Below, piece by piece: positions 10,280 to 21,303 of a stretch of DNA of 64,000 nt. A model generated the notes under the pieces. The model searched no databases. It was not told where the DNA came from and saw nothing but the letters and a program-made list of their open reading frames with translations. Positions within the stretch are counted from its first letter, which is position 1. Every line of letters starts with the position of its first letter. Position numbers and translations under genes: made by a program. Source of the stretch: Diaporthe sp. PMI_573 (lineage: Eukaryota > Ascomycota > Sordariomycetes > Diaporthales > Diaporthaceae); NCBI GenBank assembly GCA_021399435.1, contig JAJTUP010000157.1:1-64000 (forward strand). Direction: 5' to 3'.

Positions 10280-12109
10280 TTATTCGGAGGCTCGTACTTT
10301 AAAGAATCCGTTGTACTTGGGGTATACAAAAAATGCACATCGGGTTTCCATTGGCTTGCCCGGGTGCTCGAATTGAACGTCGAAATTGCGGACAATCTGC
10401 GGCACCACCTTCGTGATCTCAAGTAGGCTAATATTCCTACCGATGCAGGTTCGAGACCCACCCCCAAACTTTGTGAGAAGCCCTGTTAGCTTATATACCT
10501 GTGACATAATTGCGTCGAGAGTGTTGCCTTACCGCGAACATCATTGATTCCATCAGGCTGGTCTTTTCTTCACCAATCCAGCGTTCGGGCCTGAAGGTCT
10601 CTGGATCAGGACCATAGACGTCCTTATTCTGATGCAAGACCCAGGCGTTCACGCCGATCTCAGTCTTTTGAGTCTTAGTTAGCTGCTTCGACCACAAAGA
10701 CAAGACGGCATTGACATACCCCGGGAGGGAAATAGTAACCGGACAACTCCAAGCCCCCCTTGGGGACGAAACGGGGTAGTATGGTTCCTACCGCCGGGTG
10801 AAGCCGTAATACTTCCTTGATGACAGCTTGAAGATAAGGCAAGGCTTGTGCTTCCTGGAATGTAACCGGATCAGAGACGTGACCCGCTGCGGCTTGCGTG
10901 TCTATCTCTTTCCTTAGTCTCTGTAGCGTGTCGCGATTAGTGTACAGGTAGTATAAAGCTGCACTCAACGTGACGCCTGTGGTATCAGATCCGGCTACAA
11001 TGTTGCTGCCGCAAGCATCCATGATGTTAGGCATTTTCAGACGCCCTTGGGCTTCCATGTCCAACACCTTTTTCAGGAATGTCTGGTACACAGCATCGCC
11101 TTTCTTTGTTACCTCCGCGTTTGATTCACGGCTCGCGGTTATTGTGTCAATGGCGTATTTTCCCACAACCACAGCACCCGGCAGTCGACCGAGCGCGGCA
11201 GGTAGATCGATCACCCACGGAACGAGGCTGGGAATGACGCCAAAATATCCCAGGGAATCGTTGGCTGAATGTATTCCCGGGATCATGCCAGGCACGTCGC
11301 GCTCGTTCTCCATCATGCCGAAGCTTTTGTTGAACTGGATTGTCTTCAGTCACCGCAGATTCAAAGGGAGCCATGCGGAATATGTGCAACGTACAGTGAT
11401 CTCGCCAATCACATCGAAAGCATAGTACTGCATCCACTGAGGAATATTGATCAGACGTCCTTGCTCCGCATATTGGTGCATCTTTCGTATGCAGAGGCGG
11501 GTCATCTCGTCGACGGCCTTCTCATAAGAAACCATTGACGACATAGTGTAGAGAGACGAGATCTTTCTCCGTCTATCTTTGTGTAGGTCATTGTCCTGTA
11601 TGGCGAAGATATTTTGCCGATCCGGTTCGCGAAGCTGCGCAGGTTTGTAGAAGTCGCTCTTGGAATACTTTCCTCCGAGCTCGTAGATGGTCTTGACTCC
11701 GCTCGGGAGGCTTATGCTGTAGCGGTTGGGTCCTACTCGCACGACCGGGCCTGGAATAAAGGGTTTTGCCTGTCGTCAGCCAATTGTGTGCAGTGGTAAG
11801 AATAGGATAGTAGATACCATATTTCTTATGCAGGCGAACATATTCAAGATTTGAGTCCCCCCTCTGCACCATGAAGTATTCGAACCAGTGGGTTATCCGC
11901 GCCAGAAATGGACCAGGGACATTTTTCAGAGGCGAGAACAACAGACTGTGGATGGCGCTGAAGGTGTAATAAGAGACAACCAAGCATGCAACGGTCAAAA
12001 GTGTCTTGCTAGTGACTTGAATGACGCCATCGTCGTGCTGTCTAGGCAACTTCATCAGCTGCCAGAAGGCGTCGGAAGAATGAGGGCCAGTGTTCACAAA
12101 TTCTGCCAT
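10280..12109 (-). CDS. Cytochrome P450 monooxygenase 1 (pisatin-demethylase-like)
   Basis: Haem-thiolate monooxygenase, probably ER-anchored by an N-terminal hydrophobic helix (LLTVACLVVSYYTFSAIHSL) followed by the proline hinge (KNVPGPFLARI). Five exons join in frame: 12109-11818, 11750-11395, 11334-10720, 10664-10533 and 10468-10280, giving 527 residues, a normal length. The I-helix motif is AGSDTTG, the K-helix ExxR lies in KEVLRLHP, the PERW motif is FRPERW, and the haem loop is FGGGSRTCIGRN with the Cys ligand. Introns are 55-67 bp; the third has a clear GCTAAC branch site. I chose ATG 12109 because the in-frame sequence above it has no ATG. The promoter and first 65 codons lie in a perfect inverted repeat. 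The substrate is unknown; relatives act in phytoalexin detoxification or secondary metabolism. Confidence 0.92.
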
Positions 12110-12652
12110 GGTTCTCCTGACGTGCTTAGAATTAGAAGGTGATGACAGCACCGTTTCGGTAGATGCCAAGCTTGAAGACGATTGACGTTAACATTAAGTA
12201 GGCCTTAGGCTGTAGAAAAGAATGCTCGGGGACTCGGTTAACTGTATCTATCCGAGCAATACGGGTTACCATACCCACAGATCTGCAGGCAGACGGGGTT
12301 ACGGGATGAGAAACAGAGCGAGGGAGGGTCCTCAACCGGCCGAGATTCCCGGGACACCCAGATTCCACGGAAAATAGATGGGTCACATGGATCCATCAAG
12401 GTACAGGAGCAGGAACGGCAAGGAGGACACAAAGCTCCGGCGTGGCTGTCGGCCTGGGTACCGCACCGTATATATGCTTTGGAAACGGTGGCTTGCGGGG
12501 TTGAAACACCGACTTGAGCCGAGCCACCTGTCTGCCTGGGGTGCCGTGGTATTAGCCGAGAATTATGGGTGGGTGGAAAACGCGGGGAACAGCTTAAGCT
12601 CTGGTAAGAGGAGACGAGAGGAGATGAGAGGCGAATGAAACCGAGCTTGATG
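11915..12652 (+). repeat. Left arm of a perfect 738-bp inverted repeat
   Basis: Positions 11915-12652 equal the reverse complement of 12886-13623. Paired coordinates sum to 25538 at both ends, so there is no net indel. Conceptual translations across each arm are identical, and no substitution was seen by eye. The arm contains codons 1-65 of the P450 (12109-11915) and about 540 bp of upstream sequence. Spacer: 12653-12885 (233 bp). Confidence 0.95.
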
Positions 12653-12849
12653 GCGGCTGCGAAGGCGGCGGCGTCTATTGGTAATTAATTATGCCTAGAC
12701 CTGCAAGATTGTCGGAAGAATGCAACGCCATTGGCCATTGAGGGTTGTAAGTATGACCGGCTGGGCAGACAAAAGACGTTAAGGTGAGCCGATTAAGTTT
12801 GCAGAGAGTGTATTAGGGGACGAGTATGGTATTGGTGCATTGCCCGCTC

Positions 12850-12889
12850 CTGATTGATCAATCAGATGATGTCGAGCCTCGACATCATC
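12850..12889. repeat. Two adjacent small palindromes at the inverted-repeat spacer edge
   Basis: CTGATTGATCAATCAG (12850-12865) is a perfect 16-nt palindrome. It overlaps GATGATGTCGAG at 12865-12876, whose inverted partner is 12878-12889 around a single central C. They lie exactly at the inner edge of the right arm (12886). Such hairpins are plausible fold-back or template-switch points for making the large inverted duplication (inference). Confidence 0.8.
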
Positions 12890-13623
12890 AAGCTCGGTTT
12901 CATTCGCCTCTCATCTCCTCTCGTCTCCTCTTACCAGAGCTTAAGCTGTTCCCCGCGTTTTCCACCCACCCATAATTCTCGGCTAATACCACGGCACCCC
13001 AGGCAGACAGGTGGCTCGGCTCAAGTCGGTGTTTCAACCCCGCAAGCCACCGTTTCCAAAGCATATATACGGTGCGGTACCCAGGCCGACAGCCACGCCG
13101 GAGCTTTGTGTCCTCCTTGCCGTTCCTGCTCCTGTACCTTGATGGATCCATGTGACCCATCTATTTTCCGTGGAATCTGGGTGTCCCGGGAATCTCGGCC
13201 GGTTGAGGACCCTCCCTCGCTCTGTTTCTCATCCCGTAACCCCGTCTGCCTGCAGATCTGTGGGTATGGTAACCCGTATTGCTCGGATAGATACAGTTAA
13301 CCGAGTCCCCGAGCATTCTTTTCTACAGCCTAAGGCCTACTTAATGTTAACGTCAATCGTCTTCAAGCTTGGCATCTACCGAAACGGTGCTGTCATCACC
13401 TTCTAATTCTAAGCACGTCAGGAGAACCATGGCAGAATTTGTGAACACTGGCCCTCATTCTTCCGACGCCTTCTGGCAGCTGATGAAGTTGCCTAGACAG
13501 CACGACGATGGCGTCATTCAAGTCACTAGCAAGACACTTTTGACCGTTGCATGCTTGGTTGTCTCTTATTACACCTTCAGCGCCATCCACAGTCTGTTGT
13601 TCTCGCCTCTGAAAAATGTCCCT
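12886..13623 (-). repeat. Right arm of a perfect 738-bp inverted repeat
   Basis: Inverted partner of 11915-12652. Its outer end (13623) falls inside P450 codon sequence (AAAAATGTCCCT). The next base differs from the true gene, marking the rearrangement breakpoint. Confidence 0.95.
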
Positions 13624-13704
13624 CGAAGGCTCCTAGCTGGTATTGGCATATATTCTCTAAAGCTTGGCTCCGTTTGCTCGGTCCTTGAATGTACGGTGGG
13701 ATGA
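13429..13704 (+). pseudogene. Duplicated 5' end of P450 1
   Basis: The ATG at 13429 and the next 195 bp are identical to the start of the P450 at 12109, so the duplicate has the same promoter, start and membrane anchor. Past 13623 the sequence is unrelated; an open tail of 27 codons ends at 13704. No P450 catalytic region follows. If transcribed it would give a short membrane-anchored peptide or an RNA complementary to the intact gene's 5' end. Confidence 0.85.
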
Positions 13705-13708
13705 TTAG

Positions 13709-16700
13709 CTACGGCGTATGTCTCGGGGTGGGCTTGTCAACGTTTGAGGGGGAGCACGATACCTCGGTTATCTGCGCCACCAGATCTTTCCTGGCCTGTT
13801 GGATGGCCTTGGTAGTGTCCTCTAGGCTGTTGCTTAGTTTGTGGAGGGACTCTAGGCACCAAAGAACTAGCCCCAGCGTCTCGACGGAATCGTGGCACTT
13901 GGCATATTGCGTGGCATCCAGGTTGCTCTGTCGATATCGATCAGCGTCATGTCAGTTCGTGAGGGGAGGATACACCCACGTCGAGGCTTAGGATGCTGGC
14001 GAAATGATTAGCTGCATCATTGTACTGCTGCGCAATCTCCTGGCAGAGCAGCCCGAGCAGCAATAAGAACACCAGGCATCTCGCGGTCTGCGGTTGATGG
14101 ACAAATACCCGCCACAGCTTCTGCGCCTCGTTGCCGGCGTATCGGAGCTTGGAGGCCGAGAGGATCTCCGAGACGATGGTCATCTTGCTGAAGTCTCCAA
14201 ACGCGGTCGTGGAAATGACGATCGACGAGACGTTCAACACAACCTGTTTTGATTTGGCTTTGGCCTGCCCGTTTTTAACTGAATTTTCCTGTCCCTCTTC
14301 GCTTCTTTTCAGCCTGGTCAGCGCCTGTTCCCTCTTGCTGCCGCCGGGGATGTAGATTGGATTGCCCTCGCTTCCCCGAAACCCGTCCTCTCCCTCGGGT
14401 GTCTCGTTGTTTTCGATATCTTTAAGCATCCAGCTTCTCACGGTTATCCTAGCGATCCACTGCAAACCGGTATGTAAAGAGAAGCGTGTAAATCTGAACA
14501 TGTGGTTGGCGACGCAGTCGGTGGACCCCCGGTGAAGCACACATATCAGCAGTTCTACGAGATCTTTATCGCGGACATCTGGCATCATGCTGCGGAGTCC
14601 AGACCGAGGCAGTCAGTTAGCCATCTCGTGATCAGTGATGCATTAGACGGTGAAGAGGATAGGAATGACCCTACATCATGCGATGTTGAACTCTTTGGTT
14701 GATAAACTGTTAGGTAGGTGCCTAGTCAGCCACTATCGTTCAAGCTTGAGGGGTATTTGCGTGCTACTCACGCTCCTGGAAAGTGCTTTGACCAAGTCAT
14801 CCCTTTGGTCGTCGTTGAGGGATAAAGTTGTATAGTGTTGGTCGTCCCCCGCCCCGGCGGTGTCGAATTCGGCTGTTTTGGTCCGGTGCAGGTTGTTCGA
14901 CGCTCTGAGTCTACCAAAAATAGCAAGTTTTTGAGTCGTGCTCTCCCGTCCGTCCTTTAGATCAAAGGCTGGAATGTCCATCAAGGAAATATCAGCAGTG
15001 TCGTTGTGCCTGAGCACGTTCTTGAGTGTCTCCGTTGTCCAAGCTTGAGCTCCTAACTCGAATCTGTTGCGCTGTTGGAAGTATTTTCTTAGGGTGCTTG
15101 GAATGCGCACGTGGTTCATCTCTGCCTTCATGTATTTCTCAGGGGTGTCGTACAAGGATCTAAAGAAATACCGGGGGTGGTAGCGTGTCGGTGGTTTGAA
15201 TTGGGCCCAATCAATCGGGGGGGAGTCATCTTTCTCGGCGCAGTGAGCGATCAACTTGCCGTTCAGCGCCCAGAGTTTCTCAAGTTCCTCTTCCTTTGAA
15301 ACGGGAGTCTGCTGAGACCCTTGTGCAGGTGGATGATGTTGACCACCCTTGTCGGATGGCCGCGCGGCGCCGACGCCCTGGGATGAATTGCCTGGGAGGG
15401 CTGGGTATGATCCAGGCTGCGTCGCGGGTTGTTGGTTCATGTCCTTCAAGTAAATGTCTAAGAGAGTGGCCGCAAGGATAGCTGGCGTCTCAGAAGAGCG
15501 CCAGGCCTGGCTCGACGCCAACTTGGCTCGCTCCCAGCAAGGGATGAGAGAGGCGTTGGCGGTGAGGAACATGGAGAATTTCTTTTTGTACTTCTCTACC
15601 TCCTCTATCCTTCGCTGCATTCTCGTCTCCTCCTCATCGCCAGGTCTTTTGCTTTCGAGATTTGCCATCAGAAGACGGCTGTGATGGCTTAGCGCGAATA
15701 TCTCCCACGGGGCGCTCACGTCTACGTCGCCCATTTGGTCCTGCCAGTCCCTCGATCCCGGGTTGATGGCCTTCGTGTAGACCCGGTTTAGAACTCGGCG
15801 CATGACGAGGGAGCAAATATGGGCACCCTGGTATTCCTGCTCCAGAGCCAGCTCGTGGGCTAGGAAAGCCAGTCTGTCGACGACCTCGTCGCTCGGGACG
15901 TAGGGCCTCTTTGAGGAAACCTTGGCTGCAAGAGCAATCTTTGCTGCTCTCCTCAGCTCGAGGGTCCTGTCGTGAAGGTAATTGCCGTCCCCCCACGTGC
16001 TGCTAAGCCATGACTGGTCCACAAGCTTGGCGATGGACCCATAGTATAGCCATTTGAGCATGAGAACCTCGCCCTCCGCGTCCTTGTCGAAGTGAAAGTT
16101 TTCTGAGGGGAATATCTCTGCCAACCAGGACCCTTCCTTCTTGAGATTTCTCATGCCAGGCGCCGAAGCGGCCCTGAAGCCCTCCTTGATCAGGTACCAG
16201 ATTGTGATCATGACGTAGTAGGGTGAACGGAAGTCGTCTGCTCGCGGCGTCAAGAACATGAACCGCTGAGGCTCCAGAAAGCTGGAAACGAAGAAAAGTA
16301 TGCGTTCGATATCGCTCTTTATCAGGTCGGACTGTAGATCCGCAATCCCTGAGTTGCGGTGGAAGTCGACATCGGCGGCCGACTGCCTCCTGACGTGTAG
16401 GAAGCTATCGCCGCGGTTCGTTTCGAGGAACTCGTGTACTTTCACCAAGAAGCGAACCTTCCAGCTGGCAGCCACAGCCTTGTAAGTCTTCCATTTAGAC
16501 GCGAAAATGATGAATGAAAAAGATTTCGAAACTTACAACAACGCATGCATGTCAAGCTCTGGTCCGAAAATGGTGTTGCTGATGAGCGCCAGAGGCCTCA
16601 CCTCGTCCTGGTTTCCTGTTGGCACCAGAACCGCGTCCACGTGCTGGATCTTTTCAACGCATCGAGCAACCAAGTTCACCTCACAGAGTTCTGAAGAGCA

Positions 16701-17231
16701 GTTCATTAGAGACTCCCTCCGGAAGAAGATGGTCTCCCACATGGCCCCAGTCGCCCAATCACTCGAAGGATCAAAGCCGATCCAATCGTGGACCGCTTGG
16801 GAGGTAAGCTCCGGGAATGTTTTGGGCTTTGGCGACGAGTCTGAGCACTTCTCGCGTAGCCGTAACGAAAAGATGAAGACGATTGGCTCGTCTTTCTTAA
16901 TGTCTGCTTTTTGGATTGGCACACGGATTGATCCGGTTGATGACCACGTTGGGATCACGAGCGTGGGGTTGTTGAGCGTCTCCGAGTCGACGCCTGATGA
17001 AGGTTTAATCTCTCGAAGAGGTTTTCCGGGCTCGACCAGAGAGACTCGGAAGTCGAGGTCAAGATGCTTTTCGGTCGAGAGATTTCGGGGAGGCATCAGT
17101 TGCTTGAATTTCGATGGGAGGACGAGCTGCAGAGAGATGACACCGCTCCCGTTGAGGGGGGTGCACAATGTGGCTTCTGGTCGGCAGGATCGTTCTAAAC
17201 GCATTACCTGATGCTGAAAGTCATTCTGCAC
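13709..17231 (-). CDS. Large uncharacterised fungal protein (about 1,080 residues)
   Basis: I do not recognise a named domain. Five exons keep frame: 17231-16537, 16464-14772, 14706-14675 (32 bp), 14589-13980 and 13927-13709, ending at TAG 13711-13709. The N-terminal ~230 residues are a mixed, beta-rich-looking region (NPTLVIPTWSSTGSIRVPI). A long, mainly helical middle follows. Next is a Pro/Gln/Gly linker (around 15310-15440), then a region with charged segments and a hydrophobic helix (ARCLVFLLLLGLLCQEIA) near the C-terminus. The last exon predicts an amphipathic coiled coil (LHKLSNSLEDTTKAIQQARK). There is no ATG at 17231; the frame is open upstream to an acceptor-like TTATTAG at about 17287, and ATG GCT near 17391 is a possible first exon. 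The start is therefore unresolved. Membrane association is inferred from the hydrophobic helix. Confidence 0.75.
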
Positions 17232-17289
17232 AAAGGAAAAGAAAGCGCAGGTGCCGATTTCGATGTCTTTCTGAGCGTCCTCGACAGTG

Positions 17290-18212
17290 TTGCTAATAAT
17301 ATAAACAATACAATATTGCCAATATGGACCCCCTCACAATATTATTGTATTGTCAAGGGGTGCATACCGTATTACCCCATATAACAGGGAGCCATATCGT
17401 ATTTATTGCCAAGAAGCTAACGTTAAGGTAAAGTATATTGCACACACCCTTTCATCCAACTATTGGTTTTAGCGTAGCTCCACGCCTTCTCGCAATTATC
17501 TTCCGAATCAAATTTAATCCTATATTTACCATCACAACATTCAATATCTTGAAAATTGGGCGGCAGTAGTTATGTAGTAAAAATAAGAAACCGCTTTGTT
17601 TAAAATCAGACTAACAGAAGAGCGGCTGTCGACTGGCTATTTAATTGTCCCCCTCCTTCTTCAATTTACAATTACACCCTTCTCTCATCGATGTTAGGAT
17701 GAGAGCGCTTTATGCAGACCGCTGCGGGCCGGGATCGGATAATCTGATAGCAGAGACCAGGTCAGCGGGACCCAGACCGCTCCTTCAACCACGAGCTGTG
17801 GCTGCGGCTGATCTCACTGCCAAAACCGAAGAGATCGGAGATTCGCACAACCAAAAACGGAGGGTACACAACTTCTGTTTACTAAGCAGGCTGCAGCCAA
17901 TCTCAGAGCGCCCTATTTAACTAGCCCGGGCCACCTCACCTGGTGCGTTTTGCAGCCCAATGTGGCCTCGCAGAGGATGAAGAAGGATGCTCGGTCCTTT
18001 CAATCGAGTAGCTCGTGCTTGGACACAGTAAAAGACAACGTGGAGCAGGCGCTGAAAGATATTACGGAGCGGAAGCTACGCTCCACCAAGTCTCGCCGGC
18101 TCCAACAAGCTTTCATGCTGGTCGACGTGCCCGCTGTTGTGAATTGATCAAGCATTACCGTGCGTCACCCACCTTTGGTCTCCCCCACCTTAGAACCTCA
18201 GGCTGGCCCTCT
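17290..18212. other. Intergenic with AT-rich block
   Basis: 17290-17640 is AT-rich, with short inverted stretches (CAATACAATATTG / CAATATTATTGTATTG around 17310-17360). It may hold the missing first exon of the large gene or TE debris. 17640-18212 is ordinary intergenic sequence; no recognised gene. Confidence 0.35.
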
Positions 18213-20308
18213 TTAGACTCTCTTCTTCAGGTAACACACCAGCCCCTTTTGTCTTGGGAACCAGCTGCCAGTCACCTCCCACTGCCTCTGCGAATCAACC
18301 AACTGGATCTCATATCGGCCGACCAACGTCGCCACGATCTTATACACCTCCATGTTGGCCAGGTTCCTCCCGATGCACACCCTAGACCCTCCTCCGAAGG
18401 TCAGGTCGGCGGCGTTGTACAGCCTCAGCCGCTTCTGGTAGTCCTCGTCCGACTCGGCCACGCGCTGGAGCCACCTCTCCGGGCGGAACTCGTCCGCTTC
18501 TTCGCCCCAGATGGACTCGTTGCGGCCCGCGACGTACGGGTTGATGCCGACGGCCGTCTTTGGCGGGATGAACGTCCCGTGGGGGAGGGTGAGCCCGGAC
18601 GCGGGAACATAGCGTTCCAGGAGCATGCATACGCCGGGGTGCATCCTCATGGCCTCGCGGGCGACGGCCTCAAGGTCTAGAGTGTTTTCATGAGTTAGTA
18701 CGGTTCTCTCTATCAGAATATGAACGCAGCACGTGGGCGTTACTTGGACTCACAGGGTAGTGCACGAGCGGCGTTGTACGGCGCGATCTTGCCGAGGTCG
18801 GCCGCGAGGATCTCGGCCTCCAGCTTCTTGTACACCTCGGGGTTGCGCAGGGCGTAGTAGAACAGCGCGCGGATGGTGATGGCCGTGGTGTCGGCGCCGG
18901 CGAGCAGGTTGACCAGCAGGTATCCCATGATGATGCCATCGTTGACGAGCTCCGGGTGGGTCTCCTTGGCGTTAAGGAAGTGCTGCAGGAAGTCCGGGAC
19001 CTTTGAGTTGAAGTTGGGATCCTTGCCGGTCGATCGAGCAATGAGGTGCTCCACTAAGGTAAGAAAAGATTATCAATACTCTTACTCTTTCATCCCAGTT
19101 GCTTGTAGGCGTAGTCTCACGGGGTTGAACATACCTGCAATTCGTGTGATATTATCAAGGTTCGGCGGGCCGATGCGCACCACTGGATTCTTGTCCATGA
19201 GGAAGTCCAGAAATGGCATCTGCCCGACGGCTGCGAAGTAATCCAGTGCCTTGTCCGCGATCTCGATCGTCTTGTCATGATCGCGGCCCGTGTCCATGTA
19301 GCCAAAACGCTCGCTGAAGGTTGCAGCGCCGTTCATATCCCATGAGTCTGTTGTCACATAGACTTGGTCAGCGTAATCCTCGTGTTTGATTGCTCATCCA
19401 TTTGAACTGCGCACAGAATCCAATCCATTGGCCCAGATCGCACTCTTGGTTCTGCTTGCCGTTCATGAACCTGGTTTCGAGTTGGTCGCAGAAGTCGCCG
19501 ATGACGGTGTCCATCAAAGGCTCCAGATTTAAGACACTTCCTTGTGAGTAGTACTTGACTATCGGTCTCTTCATACGAGCATGTTCTTCCTGGTCCGTGG
19601 TGCTGAAGAGATGATAGGTGATTTTGCCCTGTGATGTAATCGCCCTTTAGTACTGCAACTATGTTTTCGGCAGGACAGTGATCAGAAGTACGGTGTGCTA
19701 TCTGCTTATCCACGAACTAGTGGGCAGGCAAAGCAGTGAGAGTGAATTGCAGCTTACATTGATGATGGCGCTGTTGTTGTGGTAGAATTCGGTCTGATCA
19801 CCCAATCTTAGCATTAACAATCTCAAGCCATTCTTATCACTGGCAATTCAGAAACACTCGCACCTTGCGCCATTTGCCATCCGTGCTATAGAGCACTTTG
19901 GCCAACTCAGGGATGTCAAGGTCTAATGTGTTAGGCCCTATGCGCAGAATAGGACCGTACTTCTCATGAAGCTTTTTGATCTCCACGTGGTAATCACCCC
20001 TGCGGACGAGAAGCAGACGCCAAATGTTTGTGTACCCTGTCTCATGGTCAACACCAGTCAAAACCCACCACGCTTCTTCGCGCCACGTGATTGCATGAGA
20101 CCCATGAGATACAGGCTGAAACACAGAGAGACTTACGAGCCAGCCACGGTCCGGGGTATTTCCTAAGAGGCGATCCTATGTCGGACAGTAGACACCACGT
20201 CAGGAAAAGGAGTACTGGCAGGCCGACCAGAAAGCCAGCCGTTATTGGCAAGGGCTTTCCTAACAGTAAGCCCGTGCCTACTGTAATGGTACTCGATTTT
20301 GTATCCAT
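18213..20308 (-). CDS. Cytochrome P450 monooxygenase 2
   Basis: Second ER-type P450, not a copy of the first. Seven exons join in frame: 20308-20137, 20036-19864, 19793-19758 (36 bp), 19628-19415, 19347-19135, 19053-18754 and 18676-18213, coding for 523 residues. An N-terminal membrane helix (PITAGFLVGLPVLLFLTWCL) precedes KYPGPWLA. The I-helix motif is AGADTTA, the ExxR lies in REAMRMHP, the PERW motif is FRPERW, and the haem loop is FGGGSRVCIGRN. The exon joins restore family stretches such as WIGFYSWDM and LPYLEAVAREAMR, which supports them. Introns are 67-129 bp. It lies in the same orientation as P450 1, about 6 kb away, with the large unknown gene between. The substrate is unknown; the fold resembles benzoate-hydroxylase/pisatin-demethylase-type fungal P450s. 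Confidence 0.92.
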
Positions 20309-21303
20309 TTCGAAGTGATGACACCCAATTCGACGGTATGTGGTGTTGCTGTTGAGCCCGTTGAACGTCACCCAAGGTGCACAGGTCGTTCGTCTGATGT
20401 AGAGAAGTACGCTGAGGGGTATGCCATTACTCTAGAGAGTGGTGTAATGCCTGCTTTGCAAGTGGCCGGCCGTTATGGAACAACTATGGAGCGATACTAC
20501 GTCGGATCCACAGGCGCAGTGATACCTTAGAGGCTGAATCGCCAGATCGACTGCGCTGCTGGGTCCAAACTCTCGGAGATGGACCTATAGCTGAAATCAT
20601 ATGATACCACATAGGGTCCCTGGCGATCCTTCGGTGTTCCCCACCATAACCGCGGCAGTTGAACTACCGGTACCAACAAGAAGTAATTTGGCGCCAGTAG
20701 CGTTAGAATGCGGCCAATCTCCACTTGATACTAGGCCGGGACTAGTAGGGCCATGTTTTGGCCCCTGTTTATCAGCCGCCGGAATGAGAGCCTGCTCCCC
20801 CCGAGGCCACGGACTTGATACAACGTCGTGGCTTCAAAATATGGGCACCGGGTCCCACTTGCCGGATCCCGCCGGGCCAACGTGCATCGCCTTCAATACT
20901 AAATTGGGTGGCCGGTGTGTAAATCAGGGAGAGTTTGACTCGTGGGCGTTGAGAGGTTGATCAGATCGGGCTGCGGTACTACATAATCTGGTGCATGTAA
21001 CGGCGTTGATGTTACGAGAGACTGTGTATTTACGTGTCCTTGAAAGTGGGTATATTCTTTGTTTTGCCCACTGCAACACTTTCATCACCATGCACATGTA
21101 ATGTACCATGCACGAAAGACACATGGAAATACCTCTCGCCATCCACCACTATCTAGGTGGGTCTCCCCCTGACTGATTGGACTGTCAATTGACCCGTGTT
21201 TGACTAAAAGTTGTTCCTCTGACCAAAAGTTTCCACCTCACGAAATTTCGCCAGCCTCTCGTCGCCGTCACCGACGACGACGGTGACTTGACTGTCAACA
21301 ATA
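20309..21303. other. Divergent intergenic region between P450 2 and the SAT4-type gene
   Basis: About 1 kb separating two divergently transcribed genes, so both promoters should be here. I see no TE end, RNA gene or open frame with recognisable similarity. Confidence 0.45.

Noticed and set aside
12378..13160. Two identical 86-residue ORFs facing each other as a duplicated gene
   Set aside because: They are non-coding promoter sequence within the inverted-repeat arms; identity follows from the DNA duplication and there is no codon signal.
17423..17570. Short Cys-containing open stretch on the minus strand that could be an effector fragment
   Set aside because: About 48 codons with a stop immediately upstream, no start, signal peptide or splice acceptor. 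It cannot be supported as a gene.
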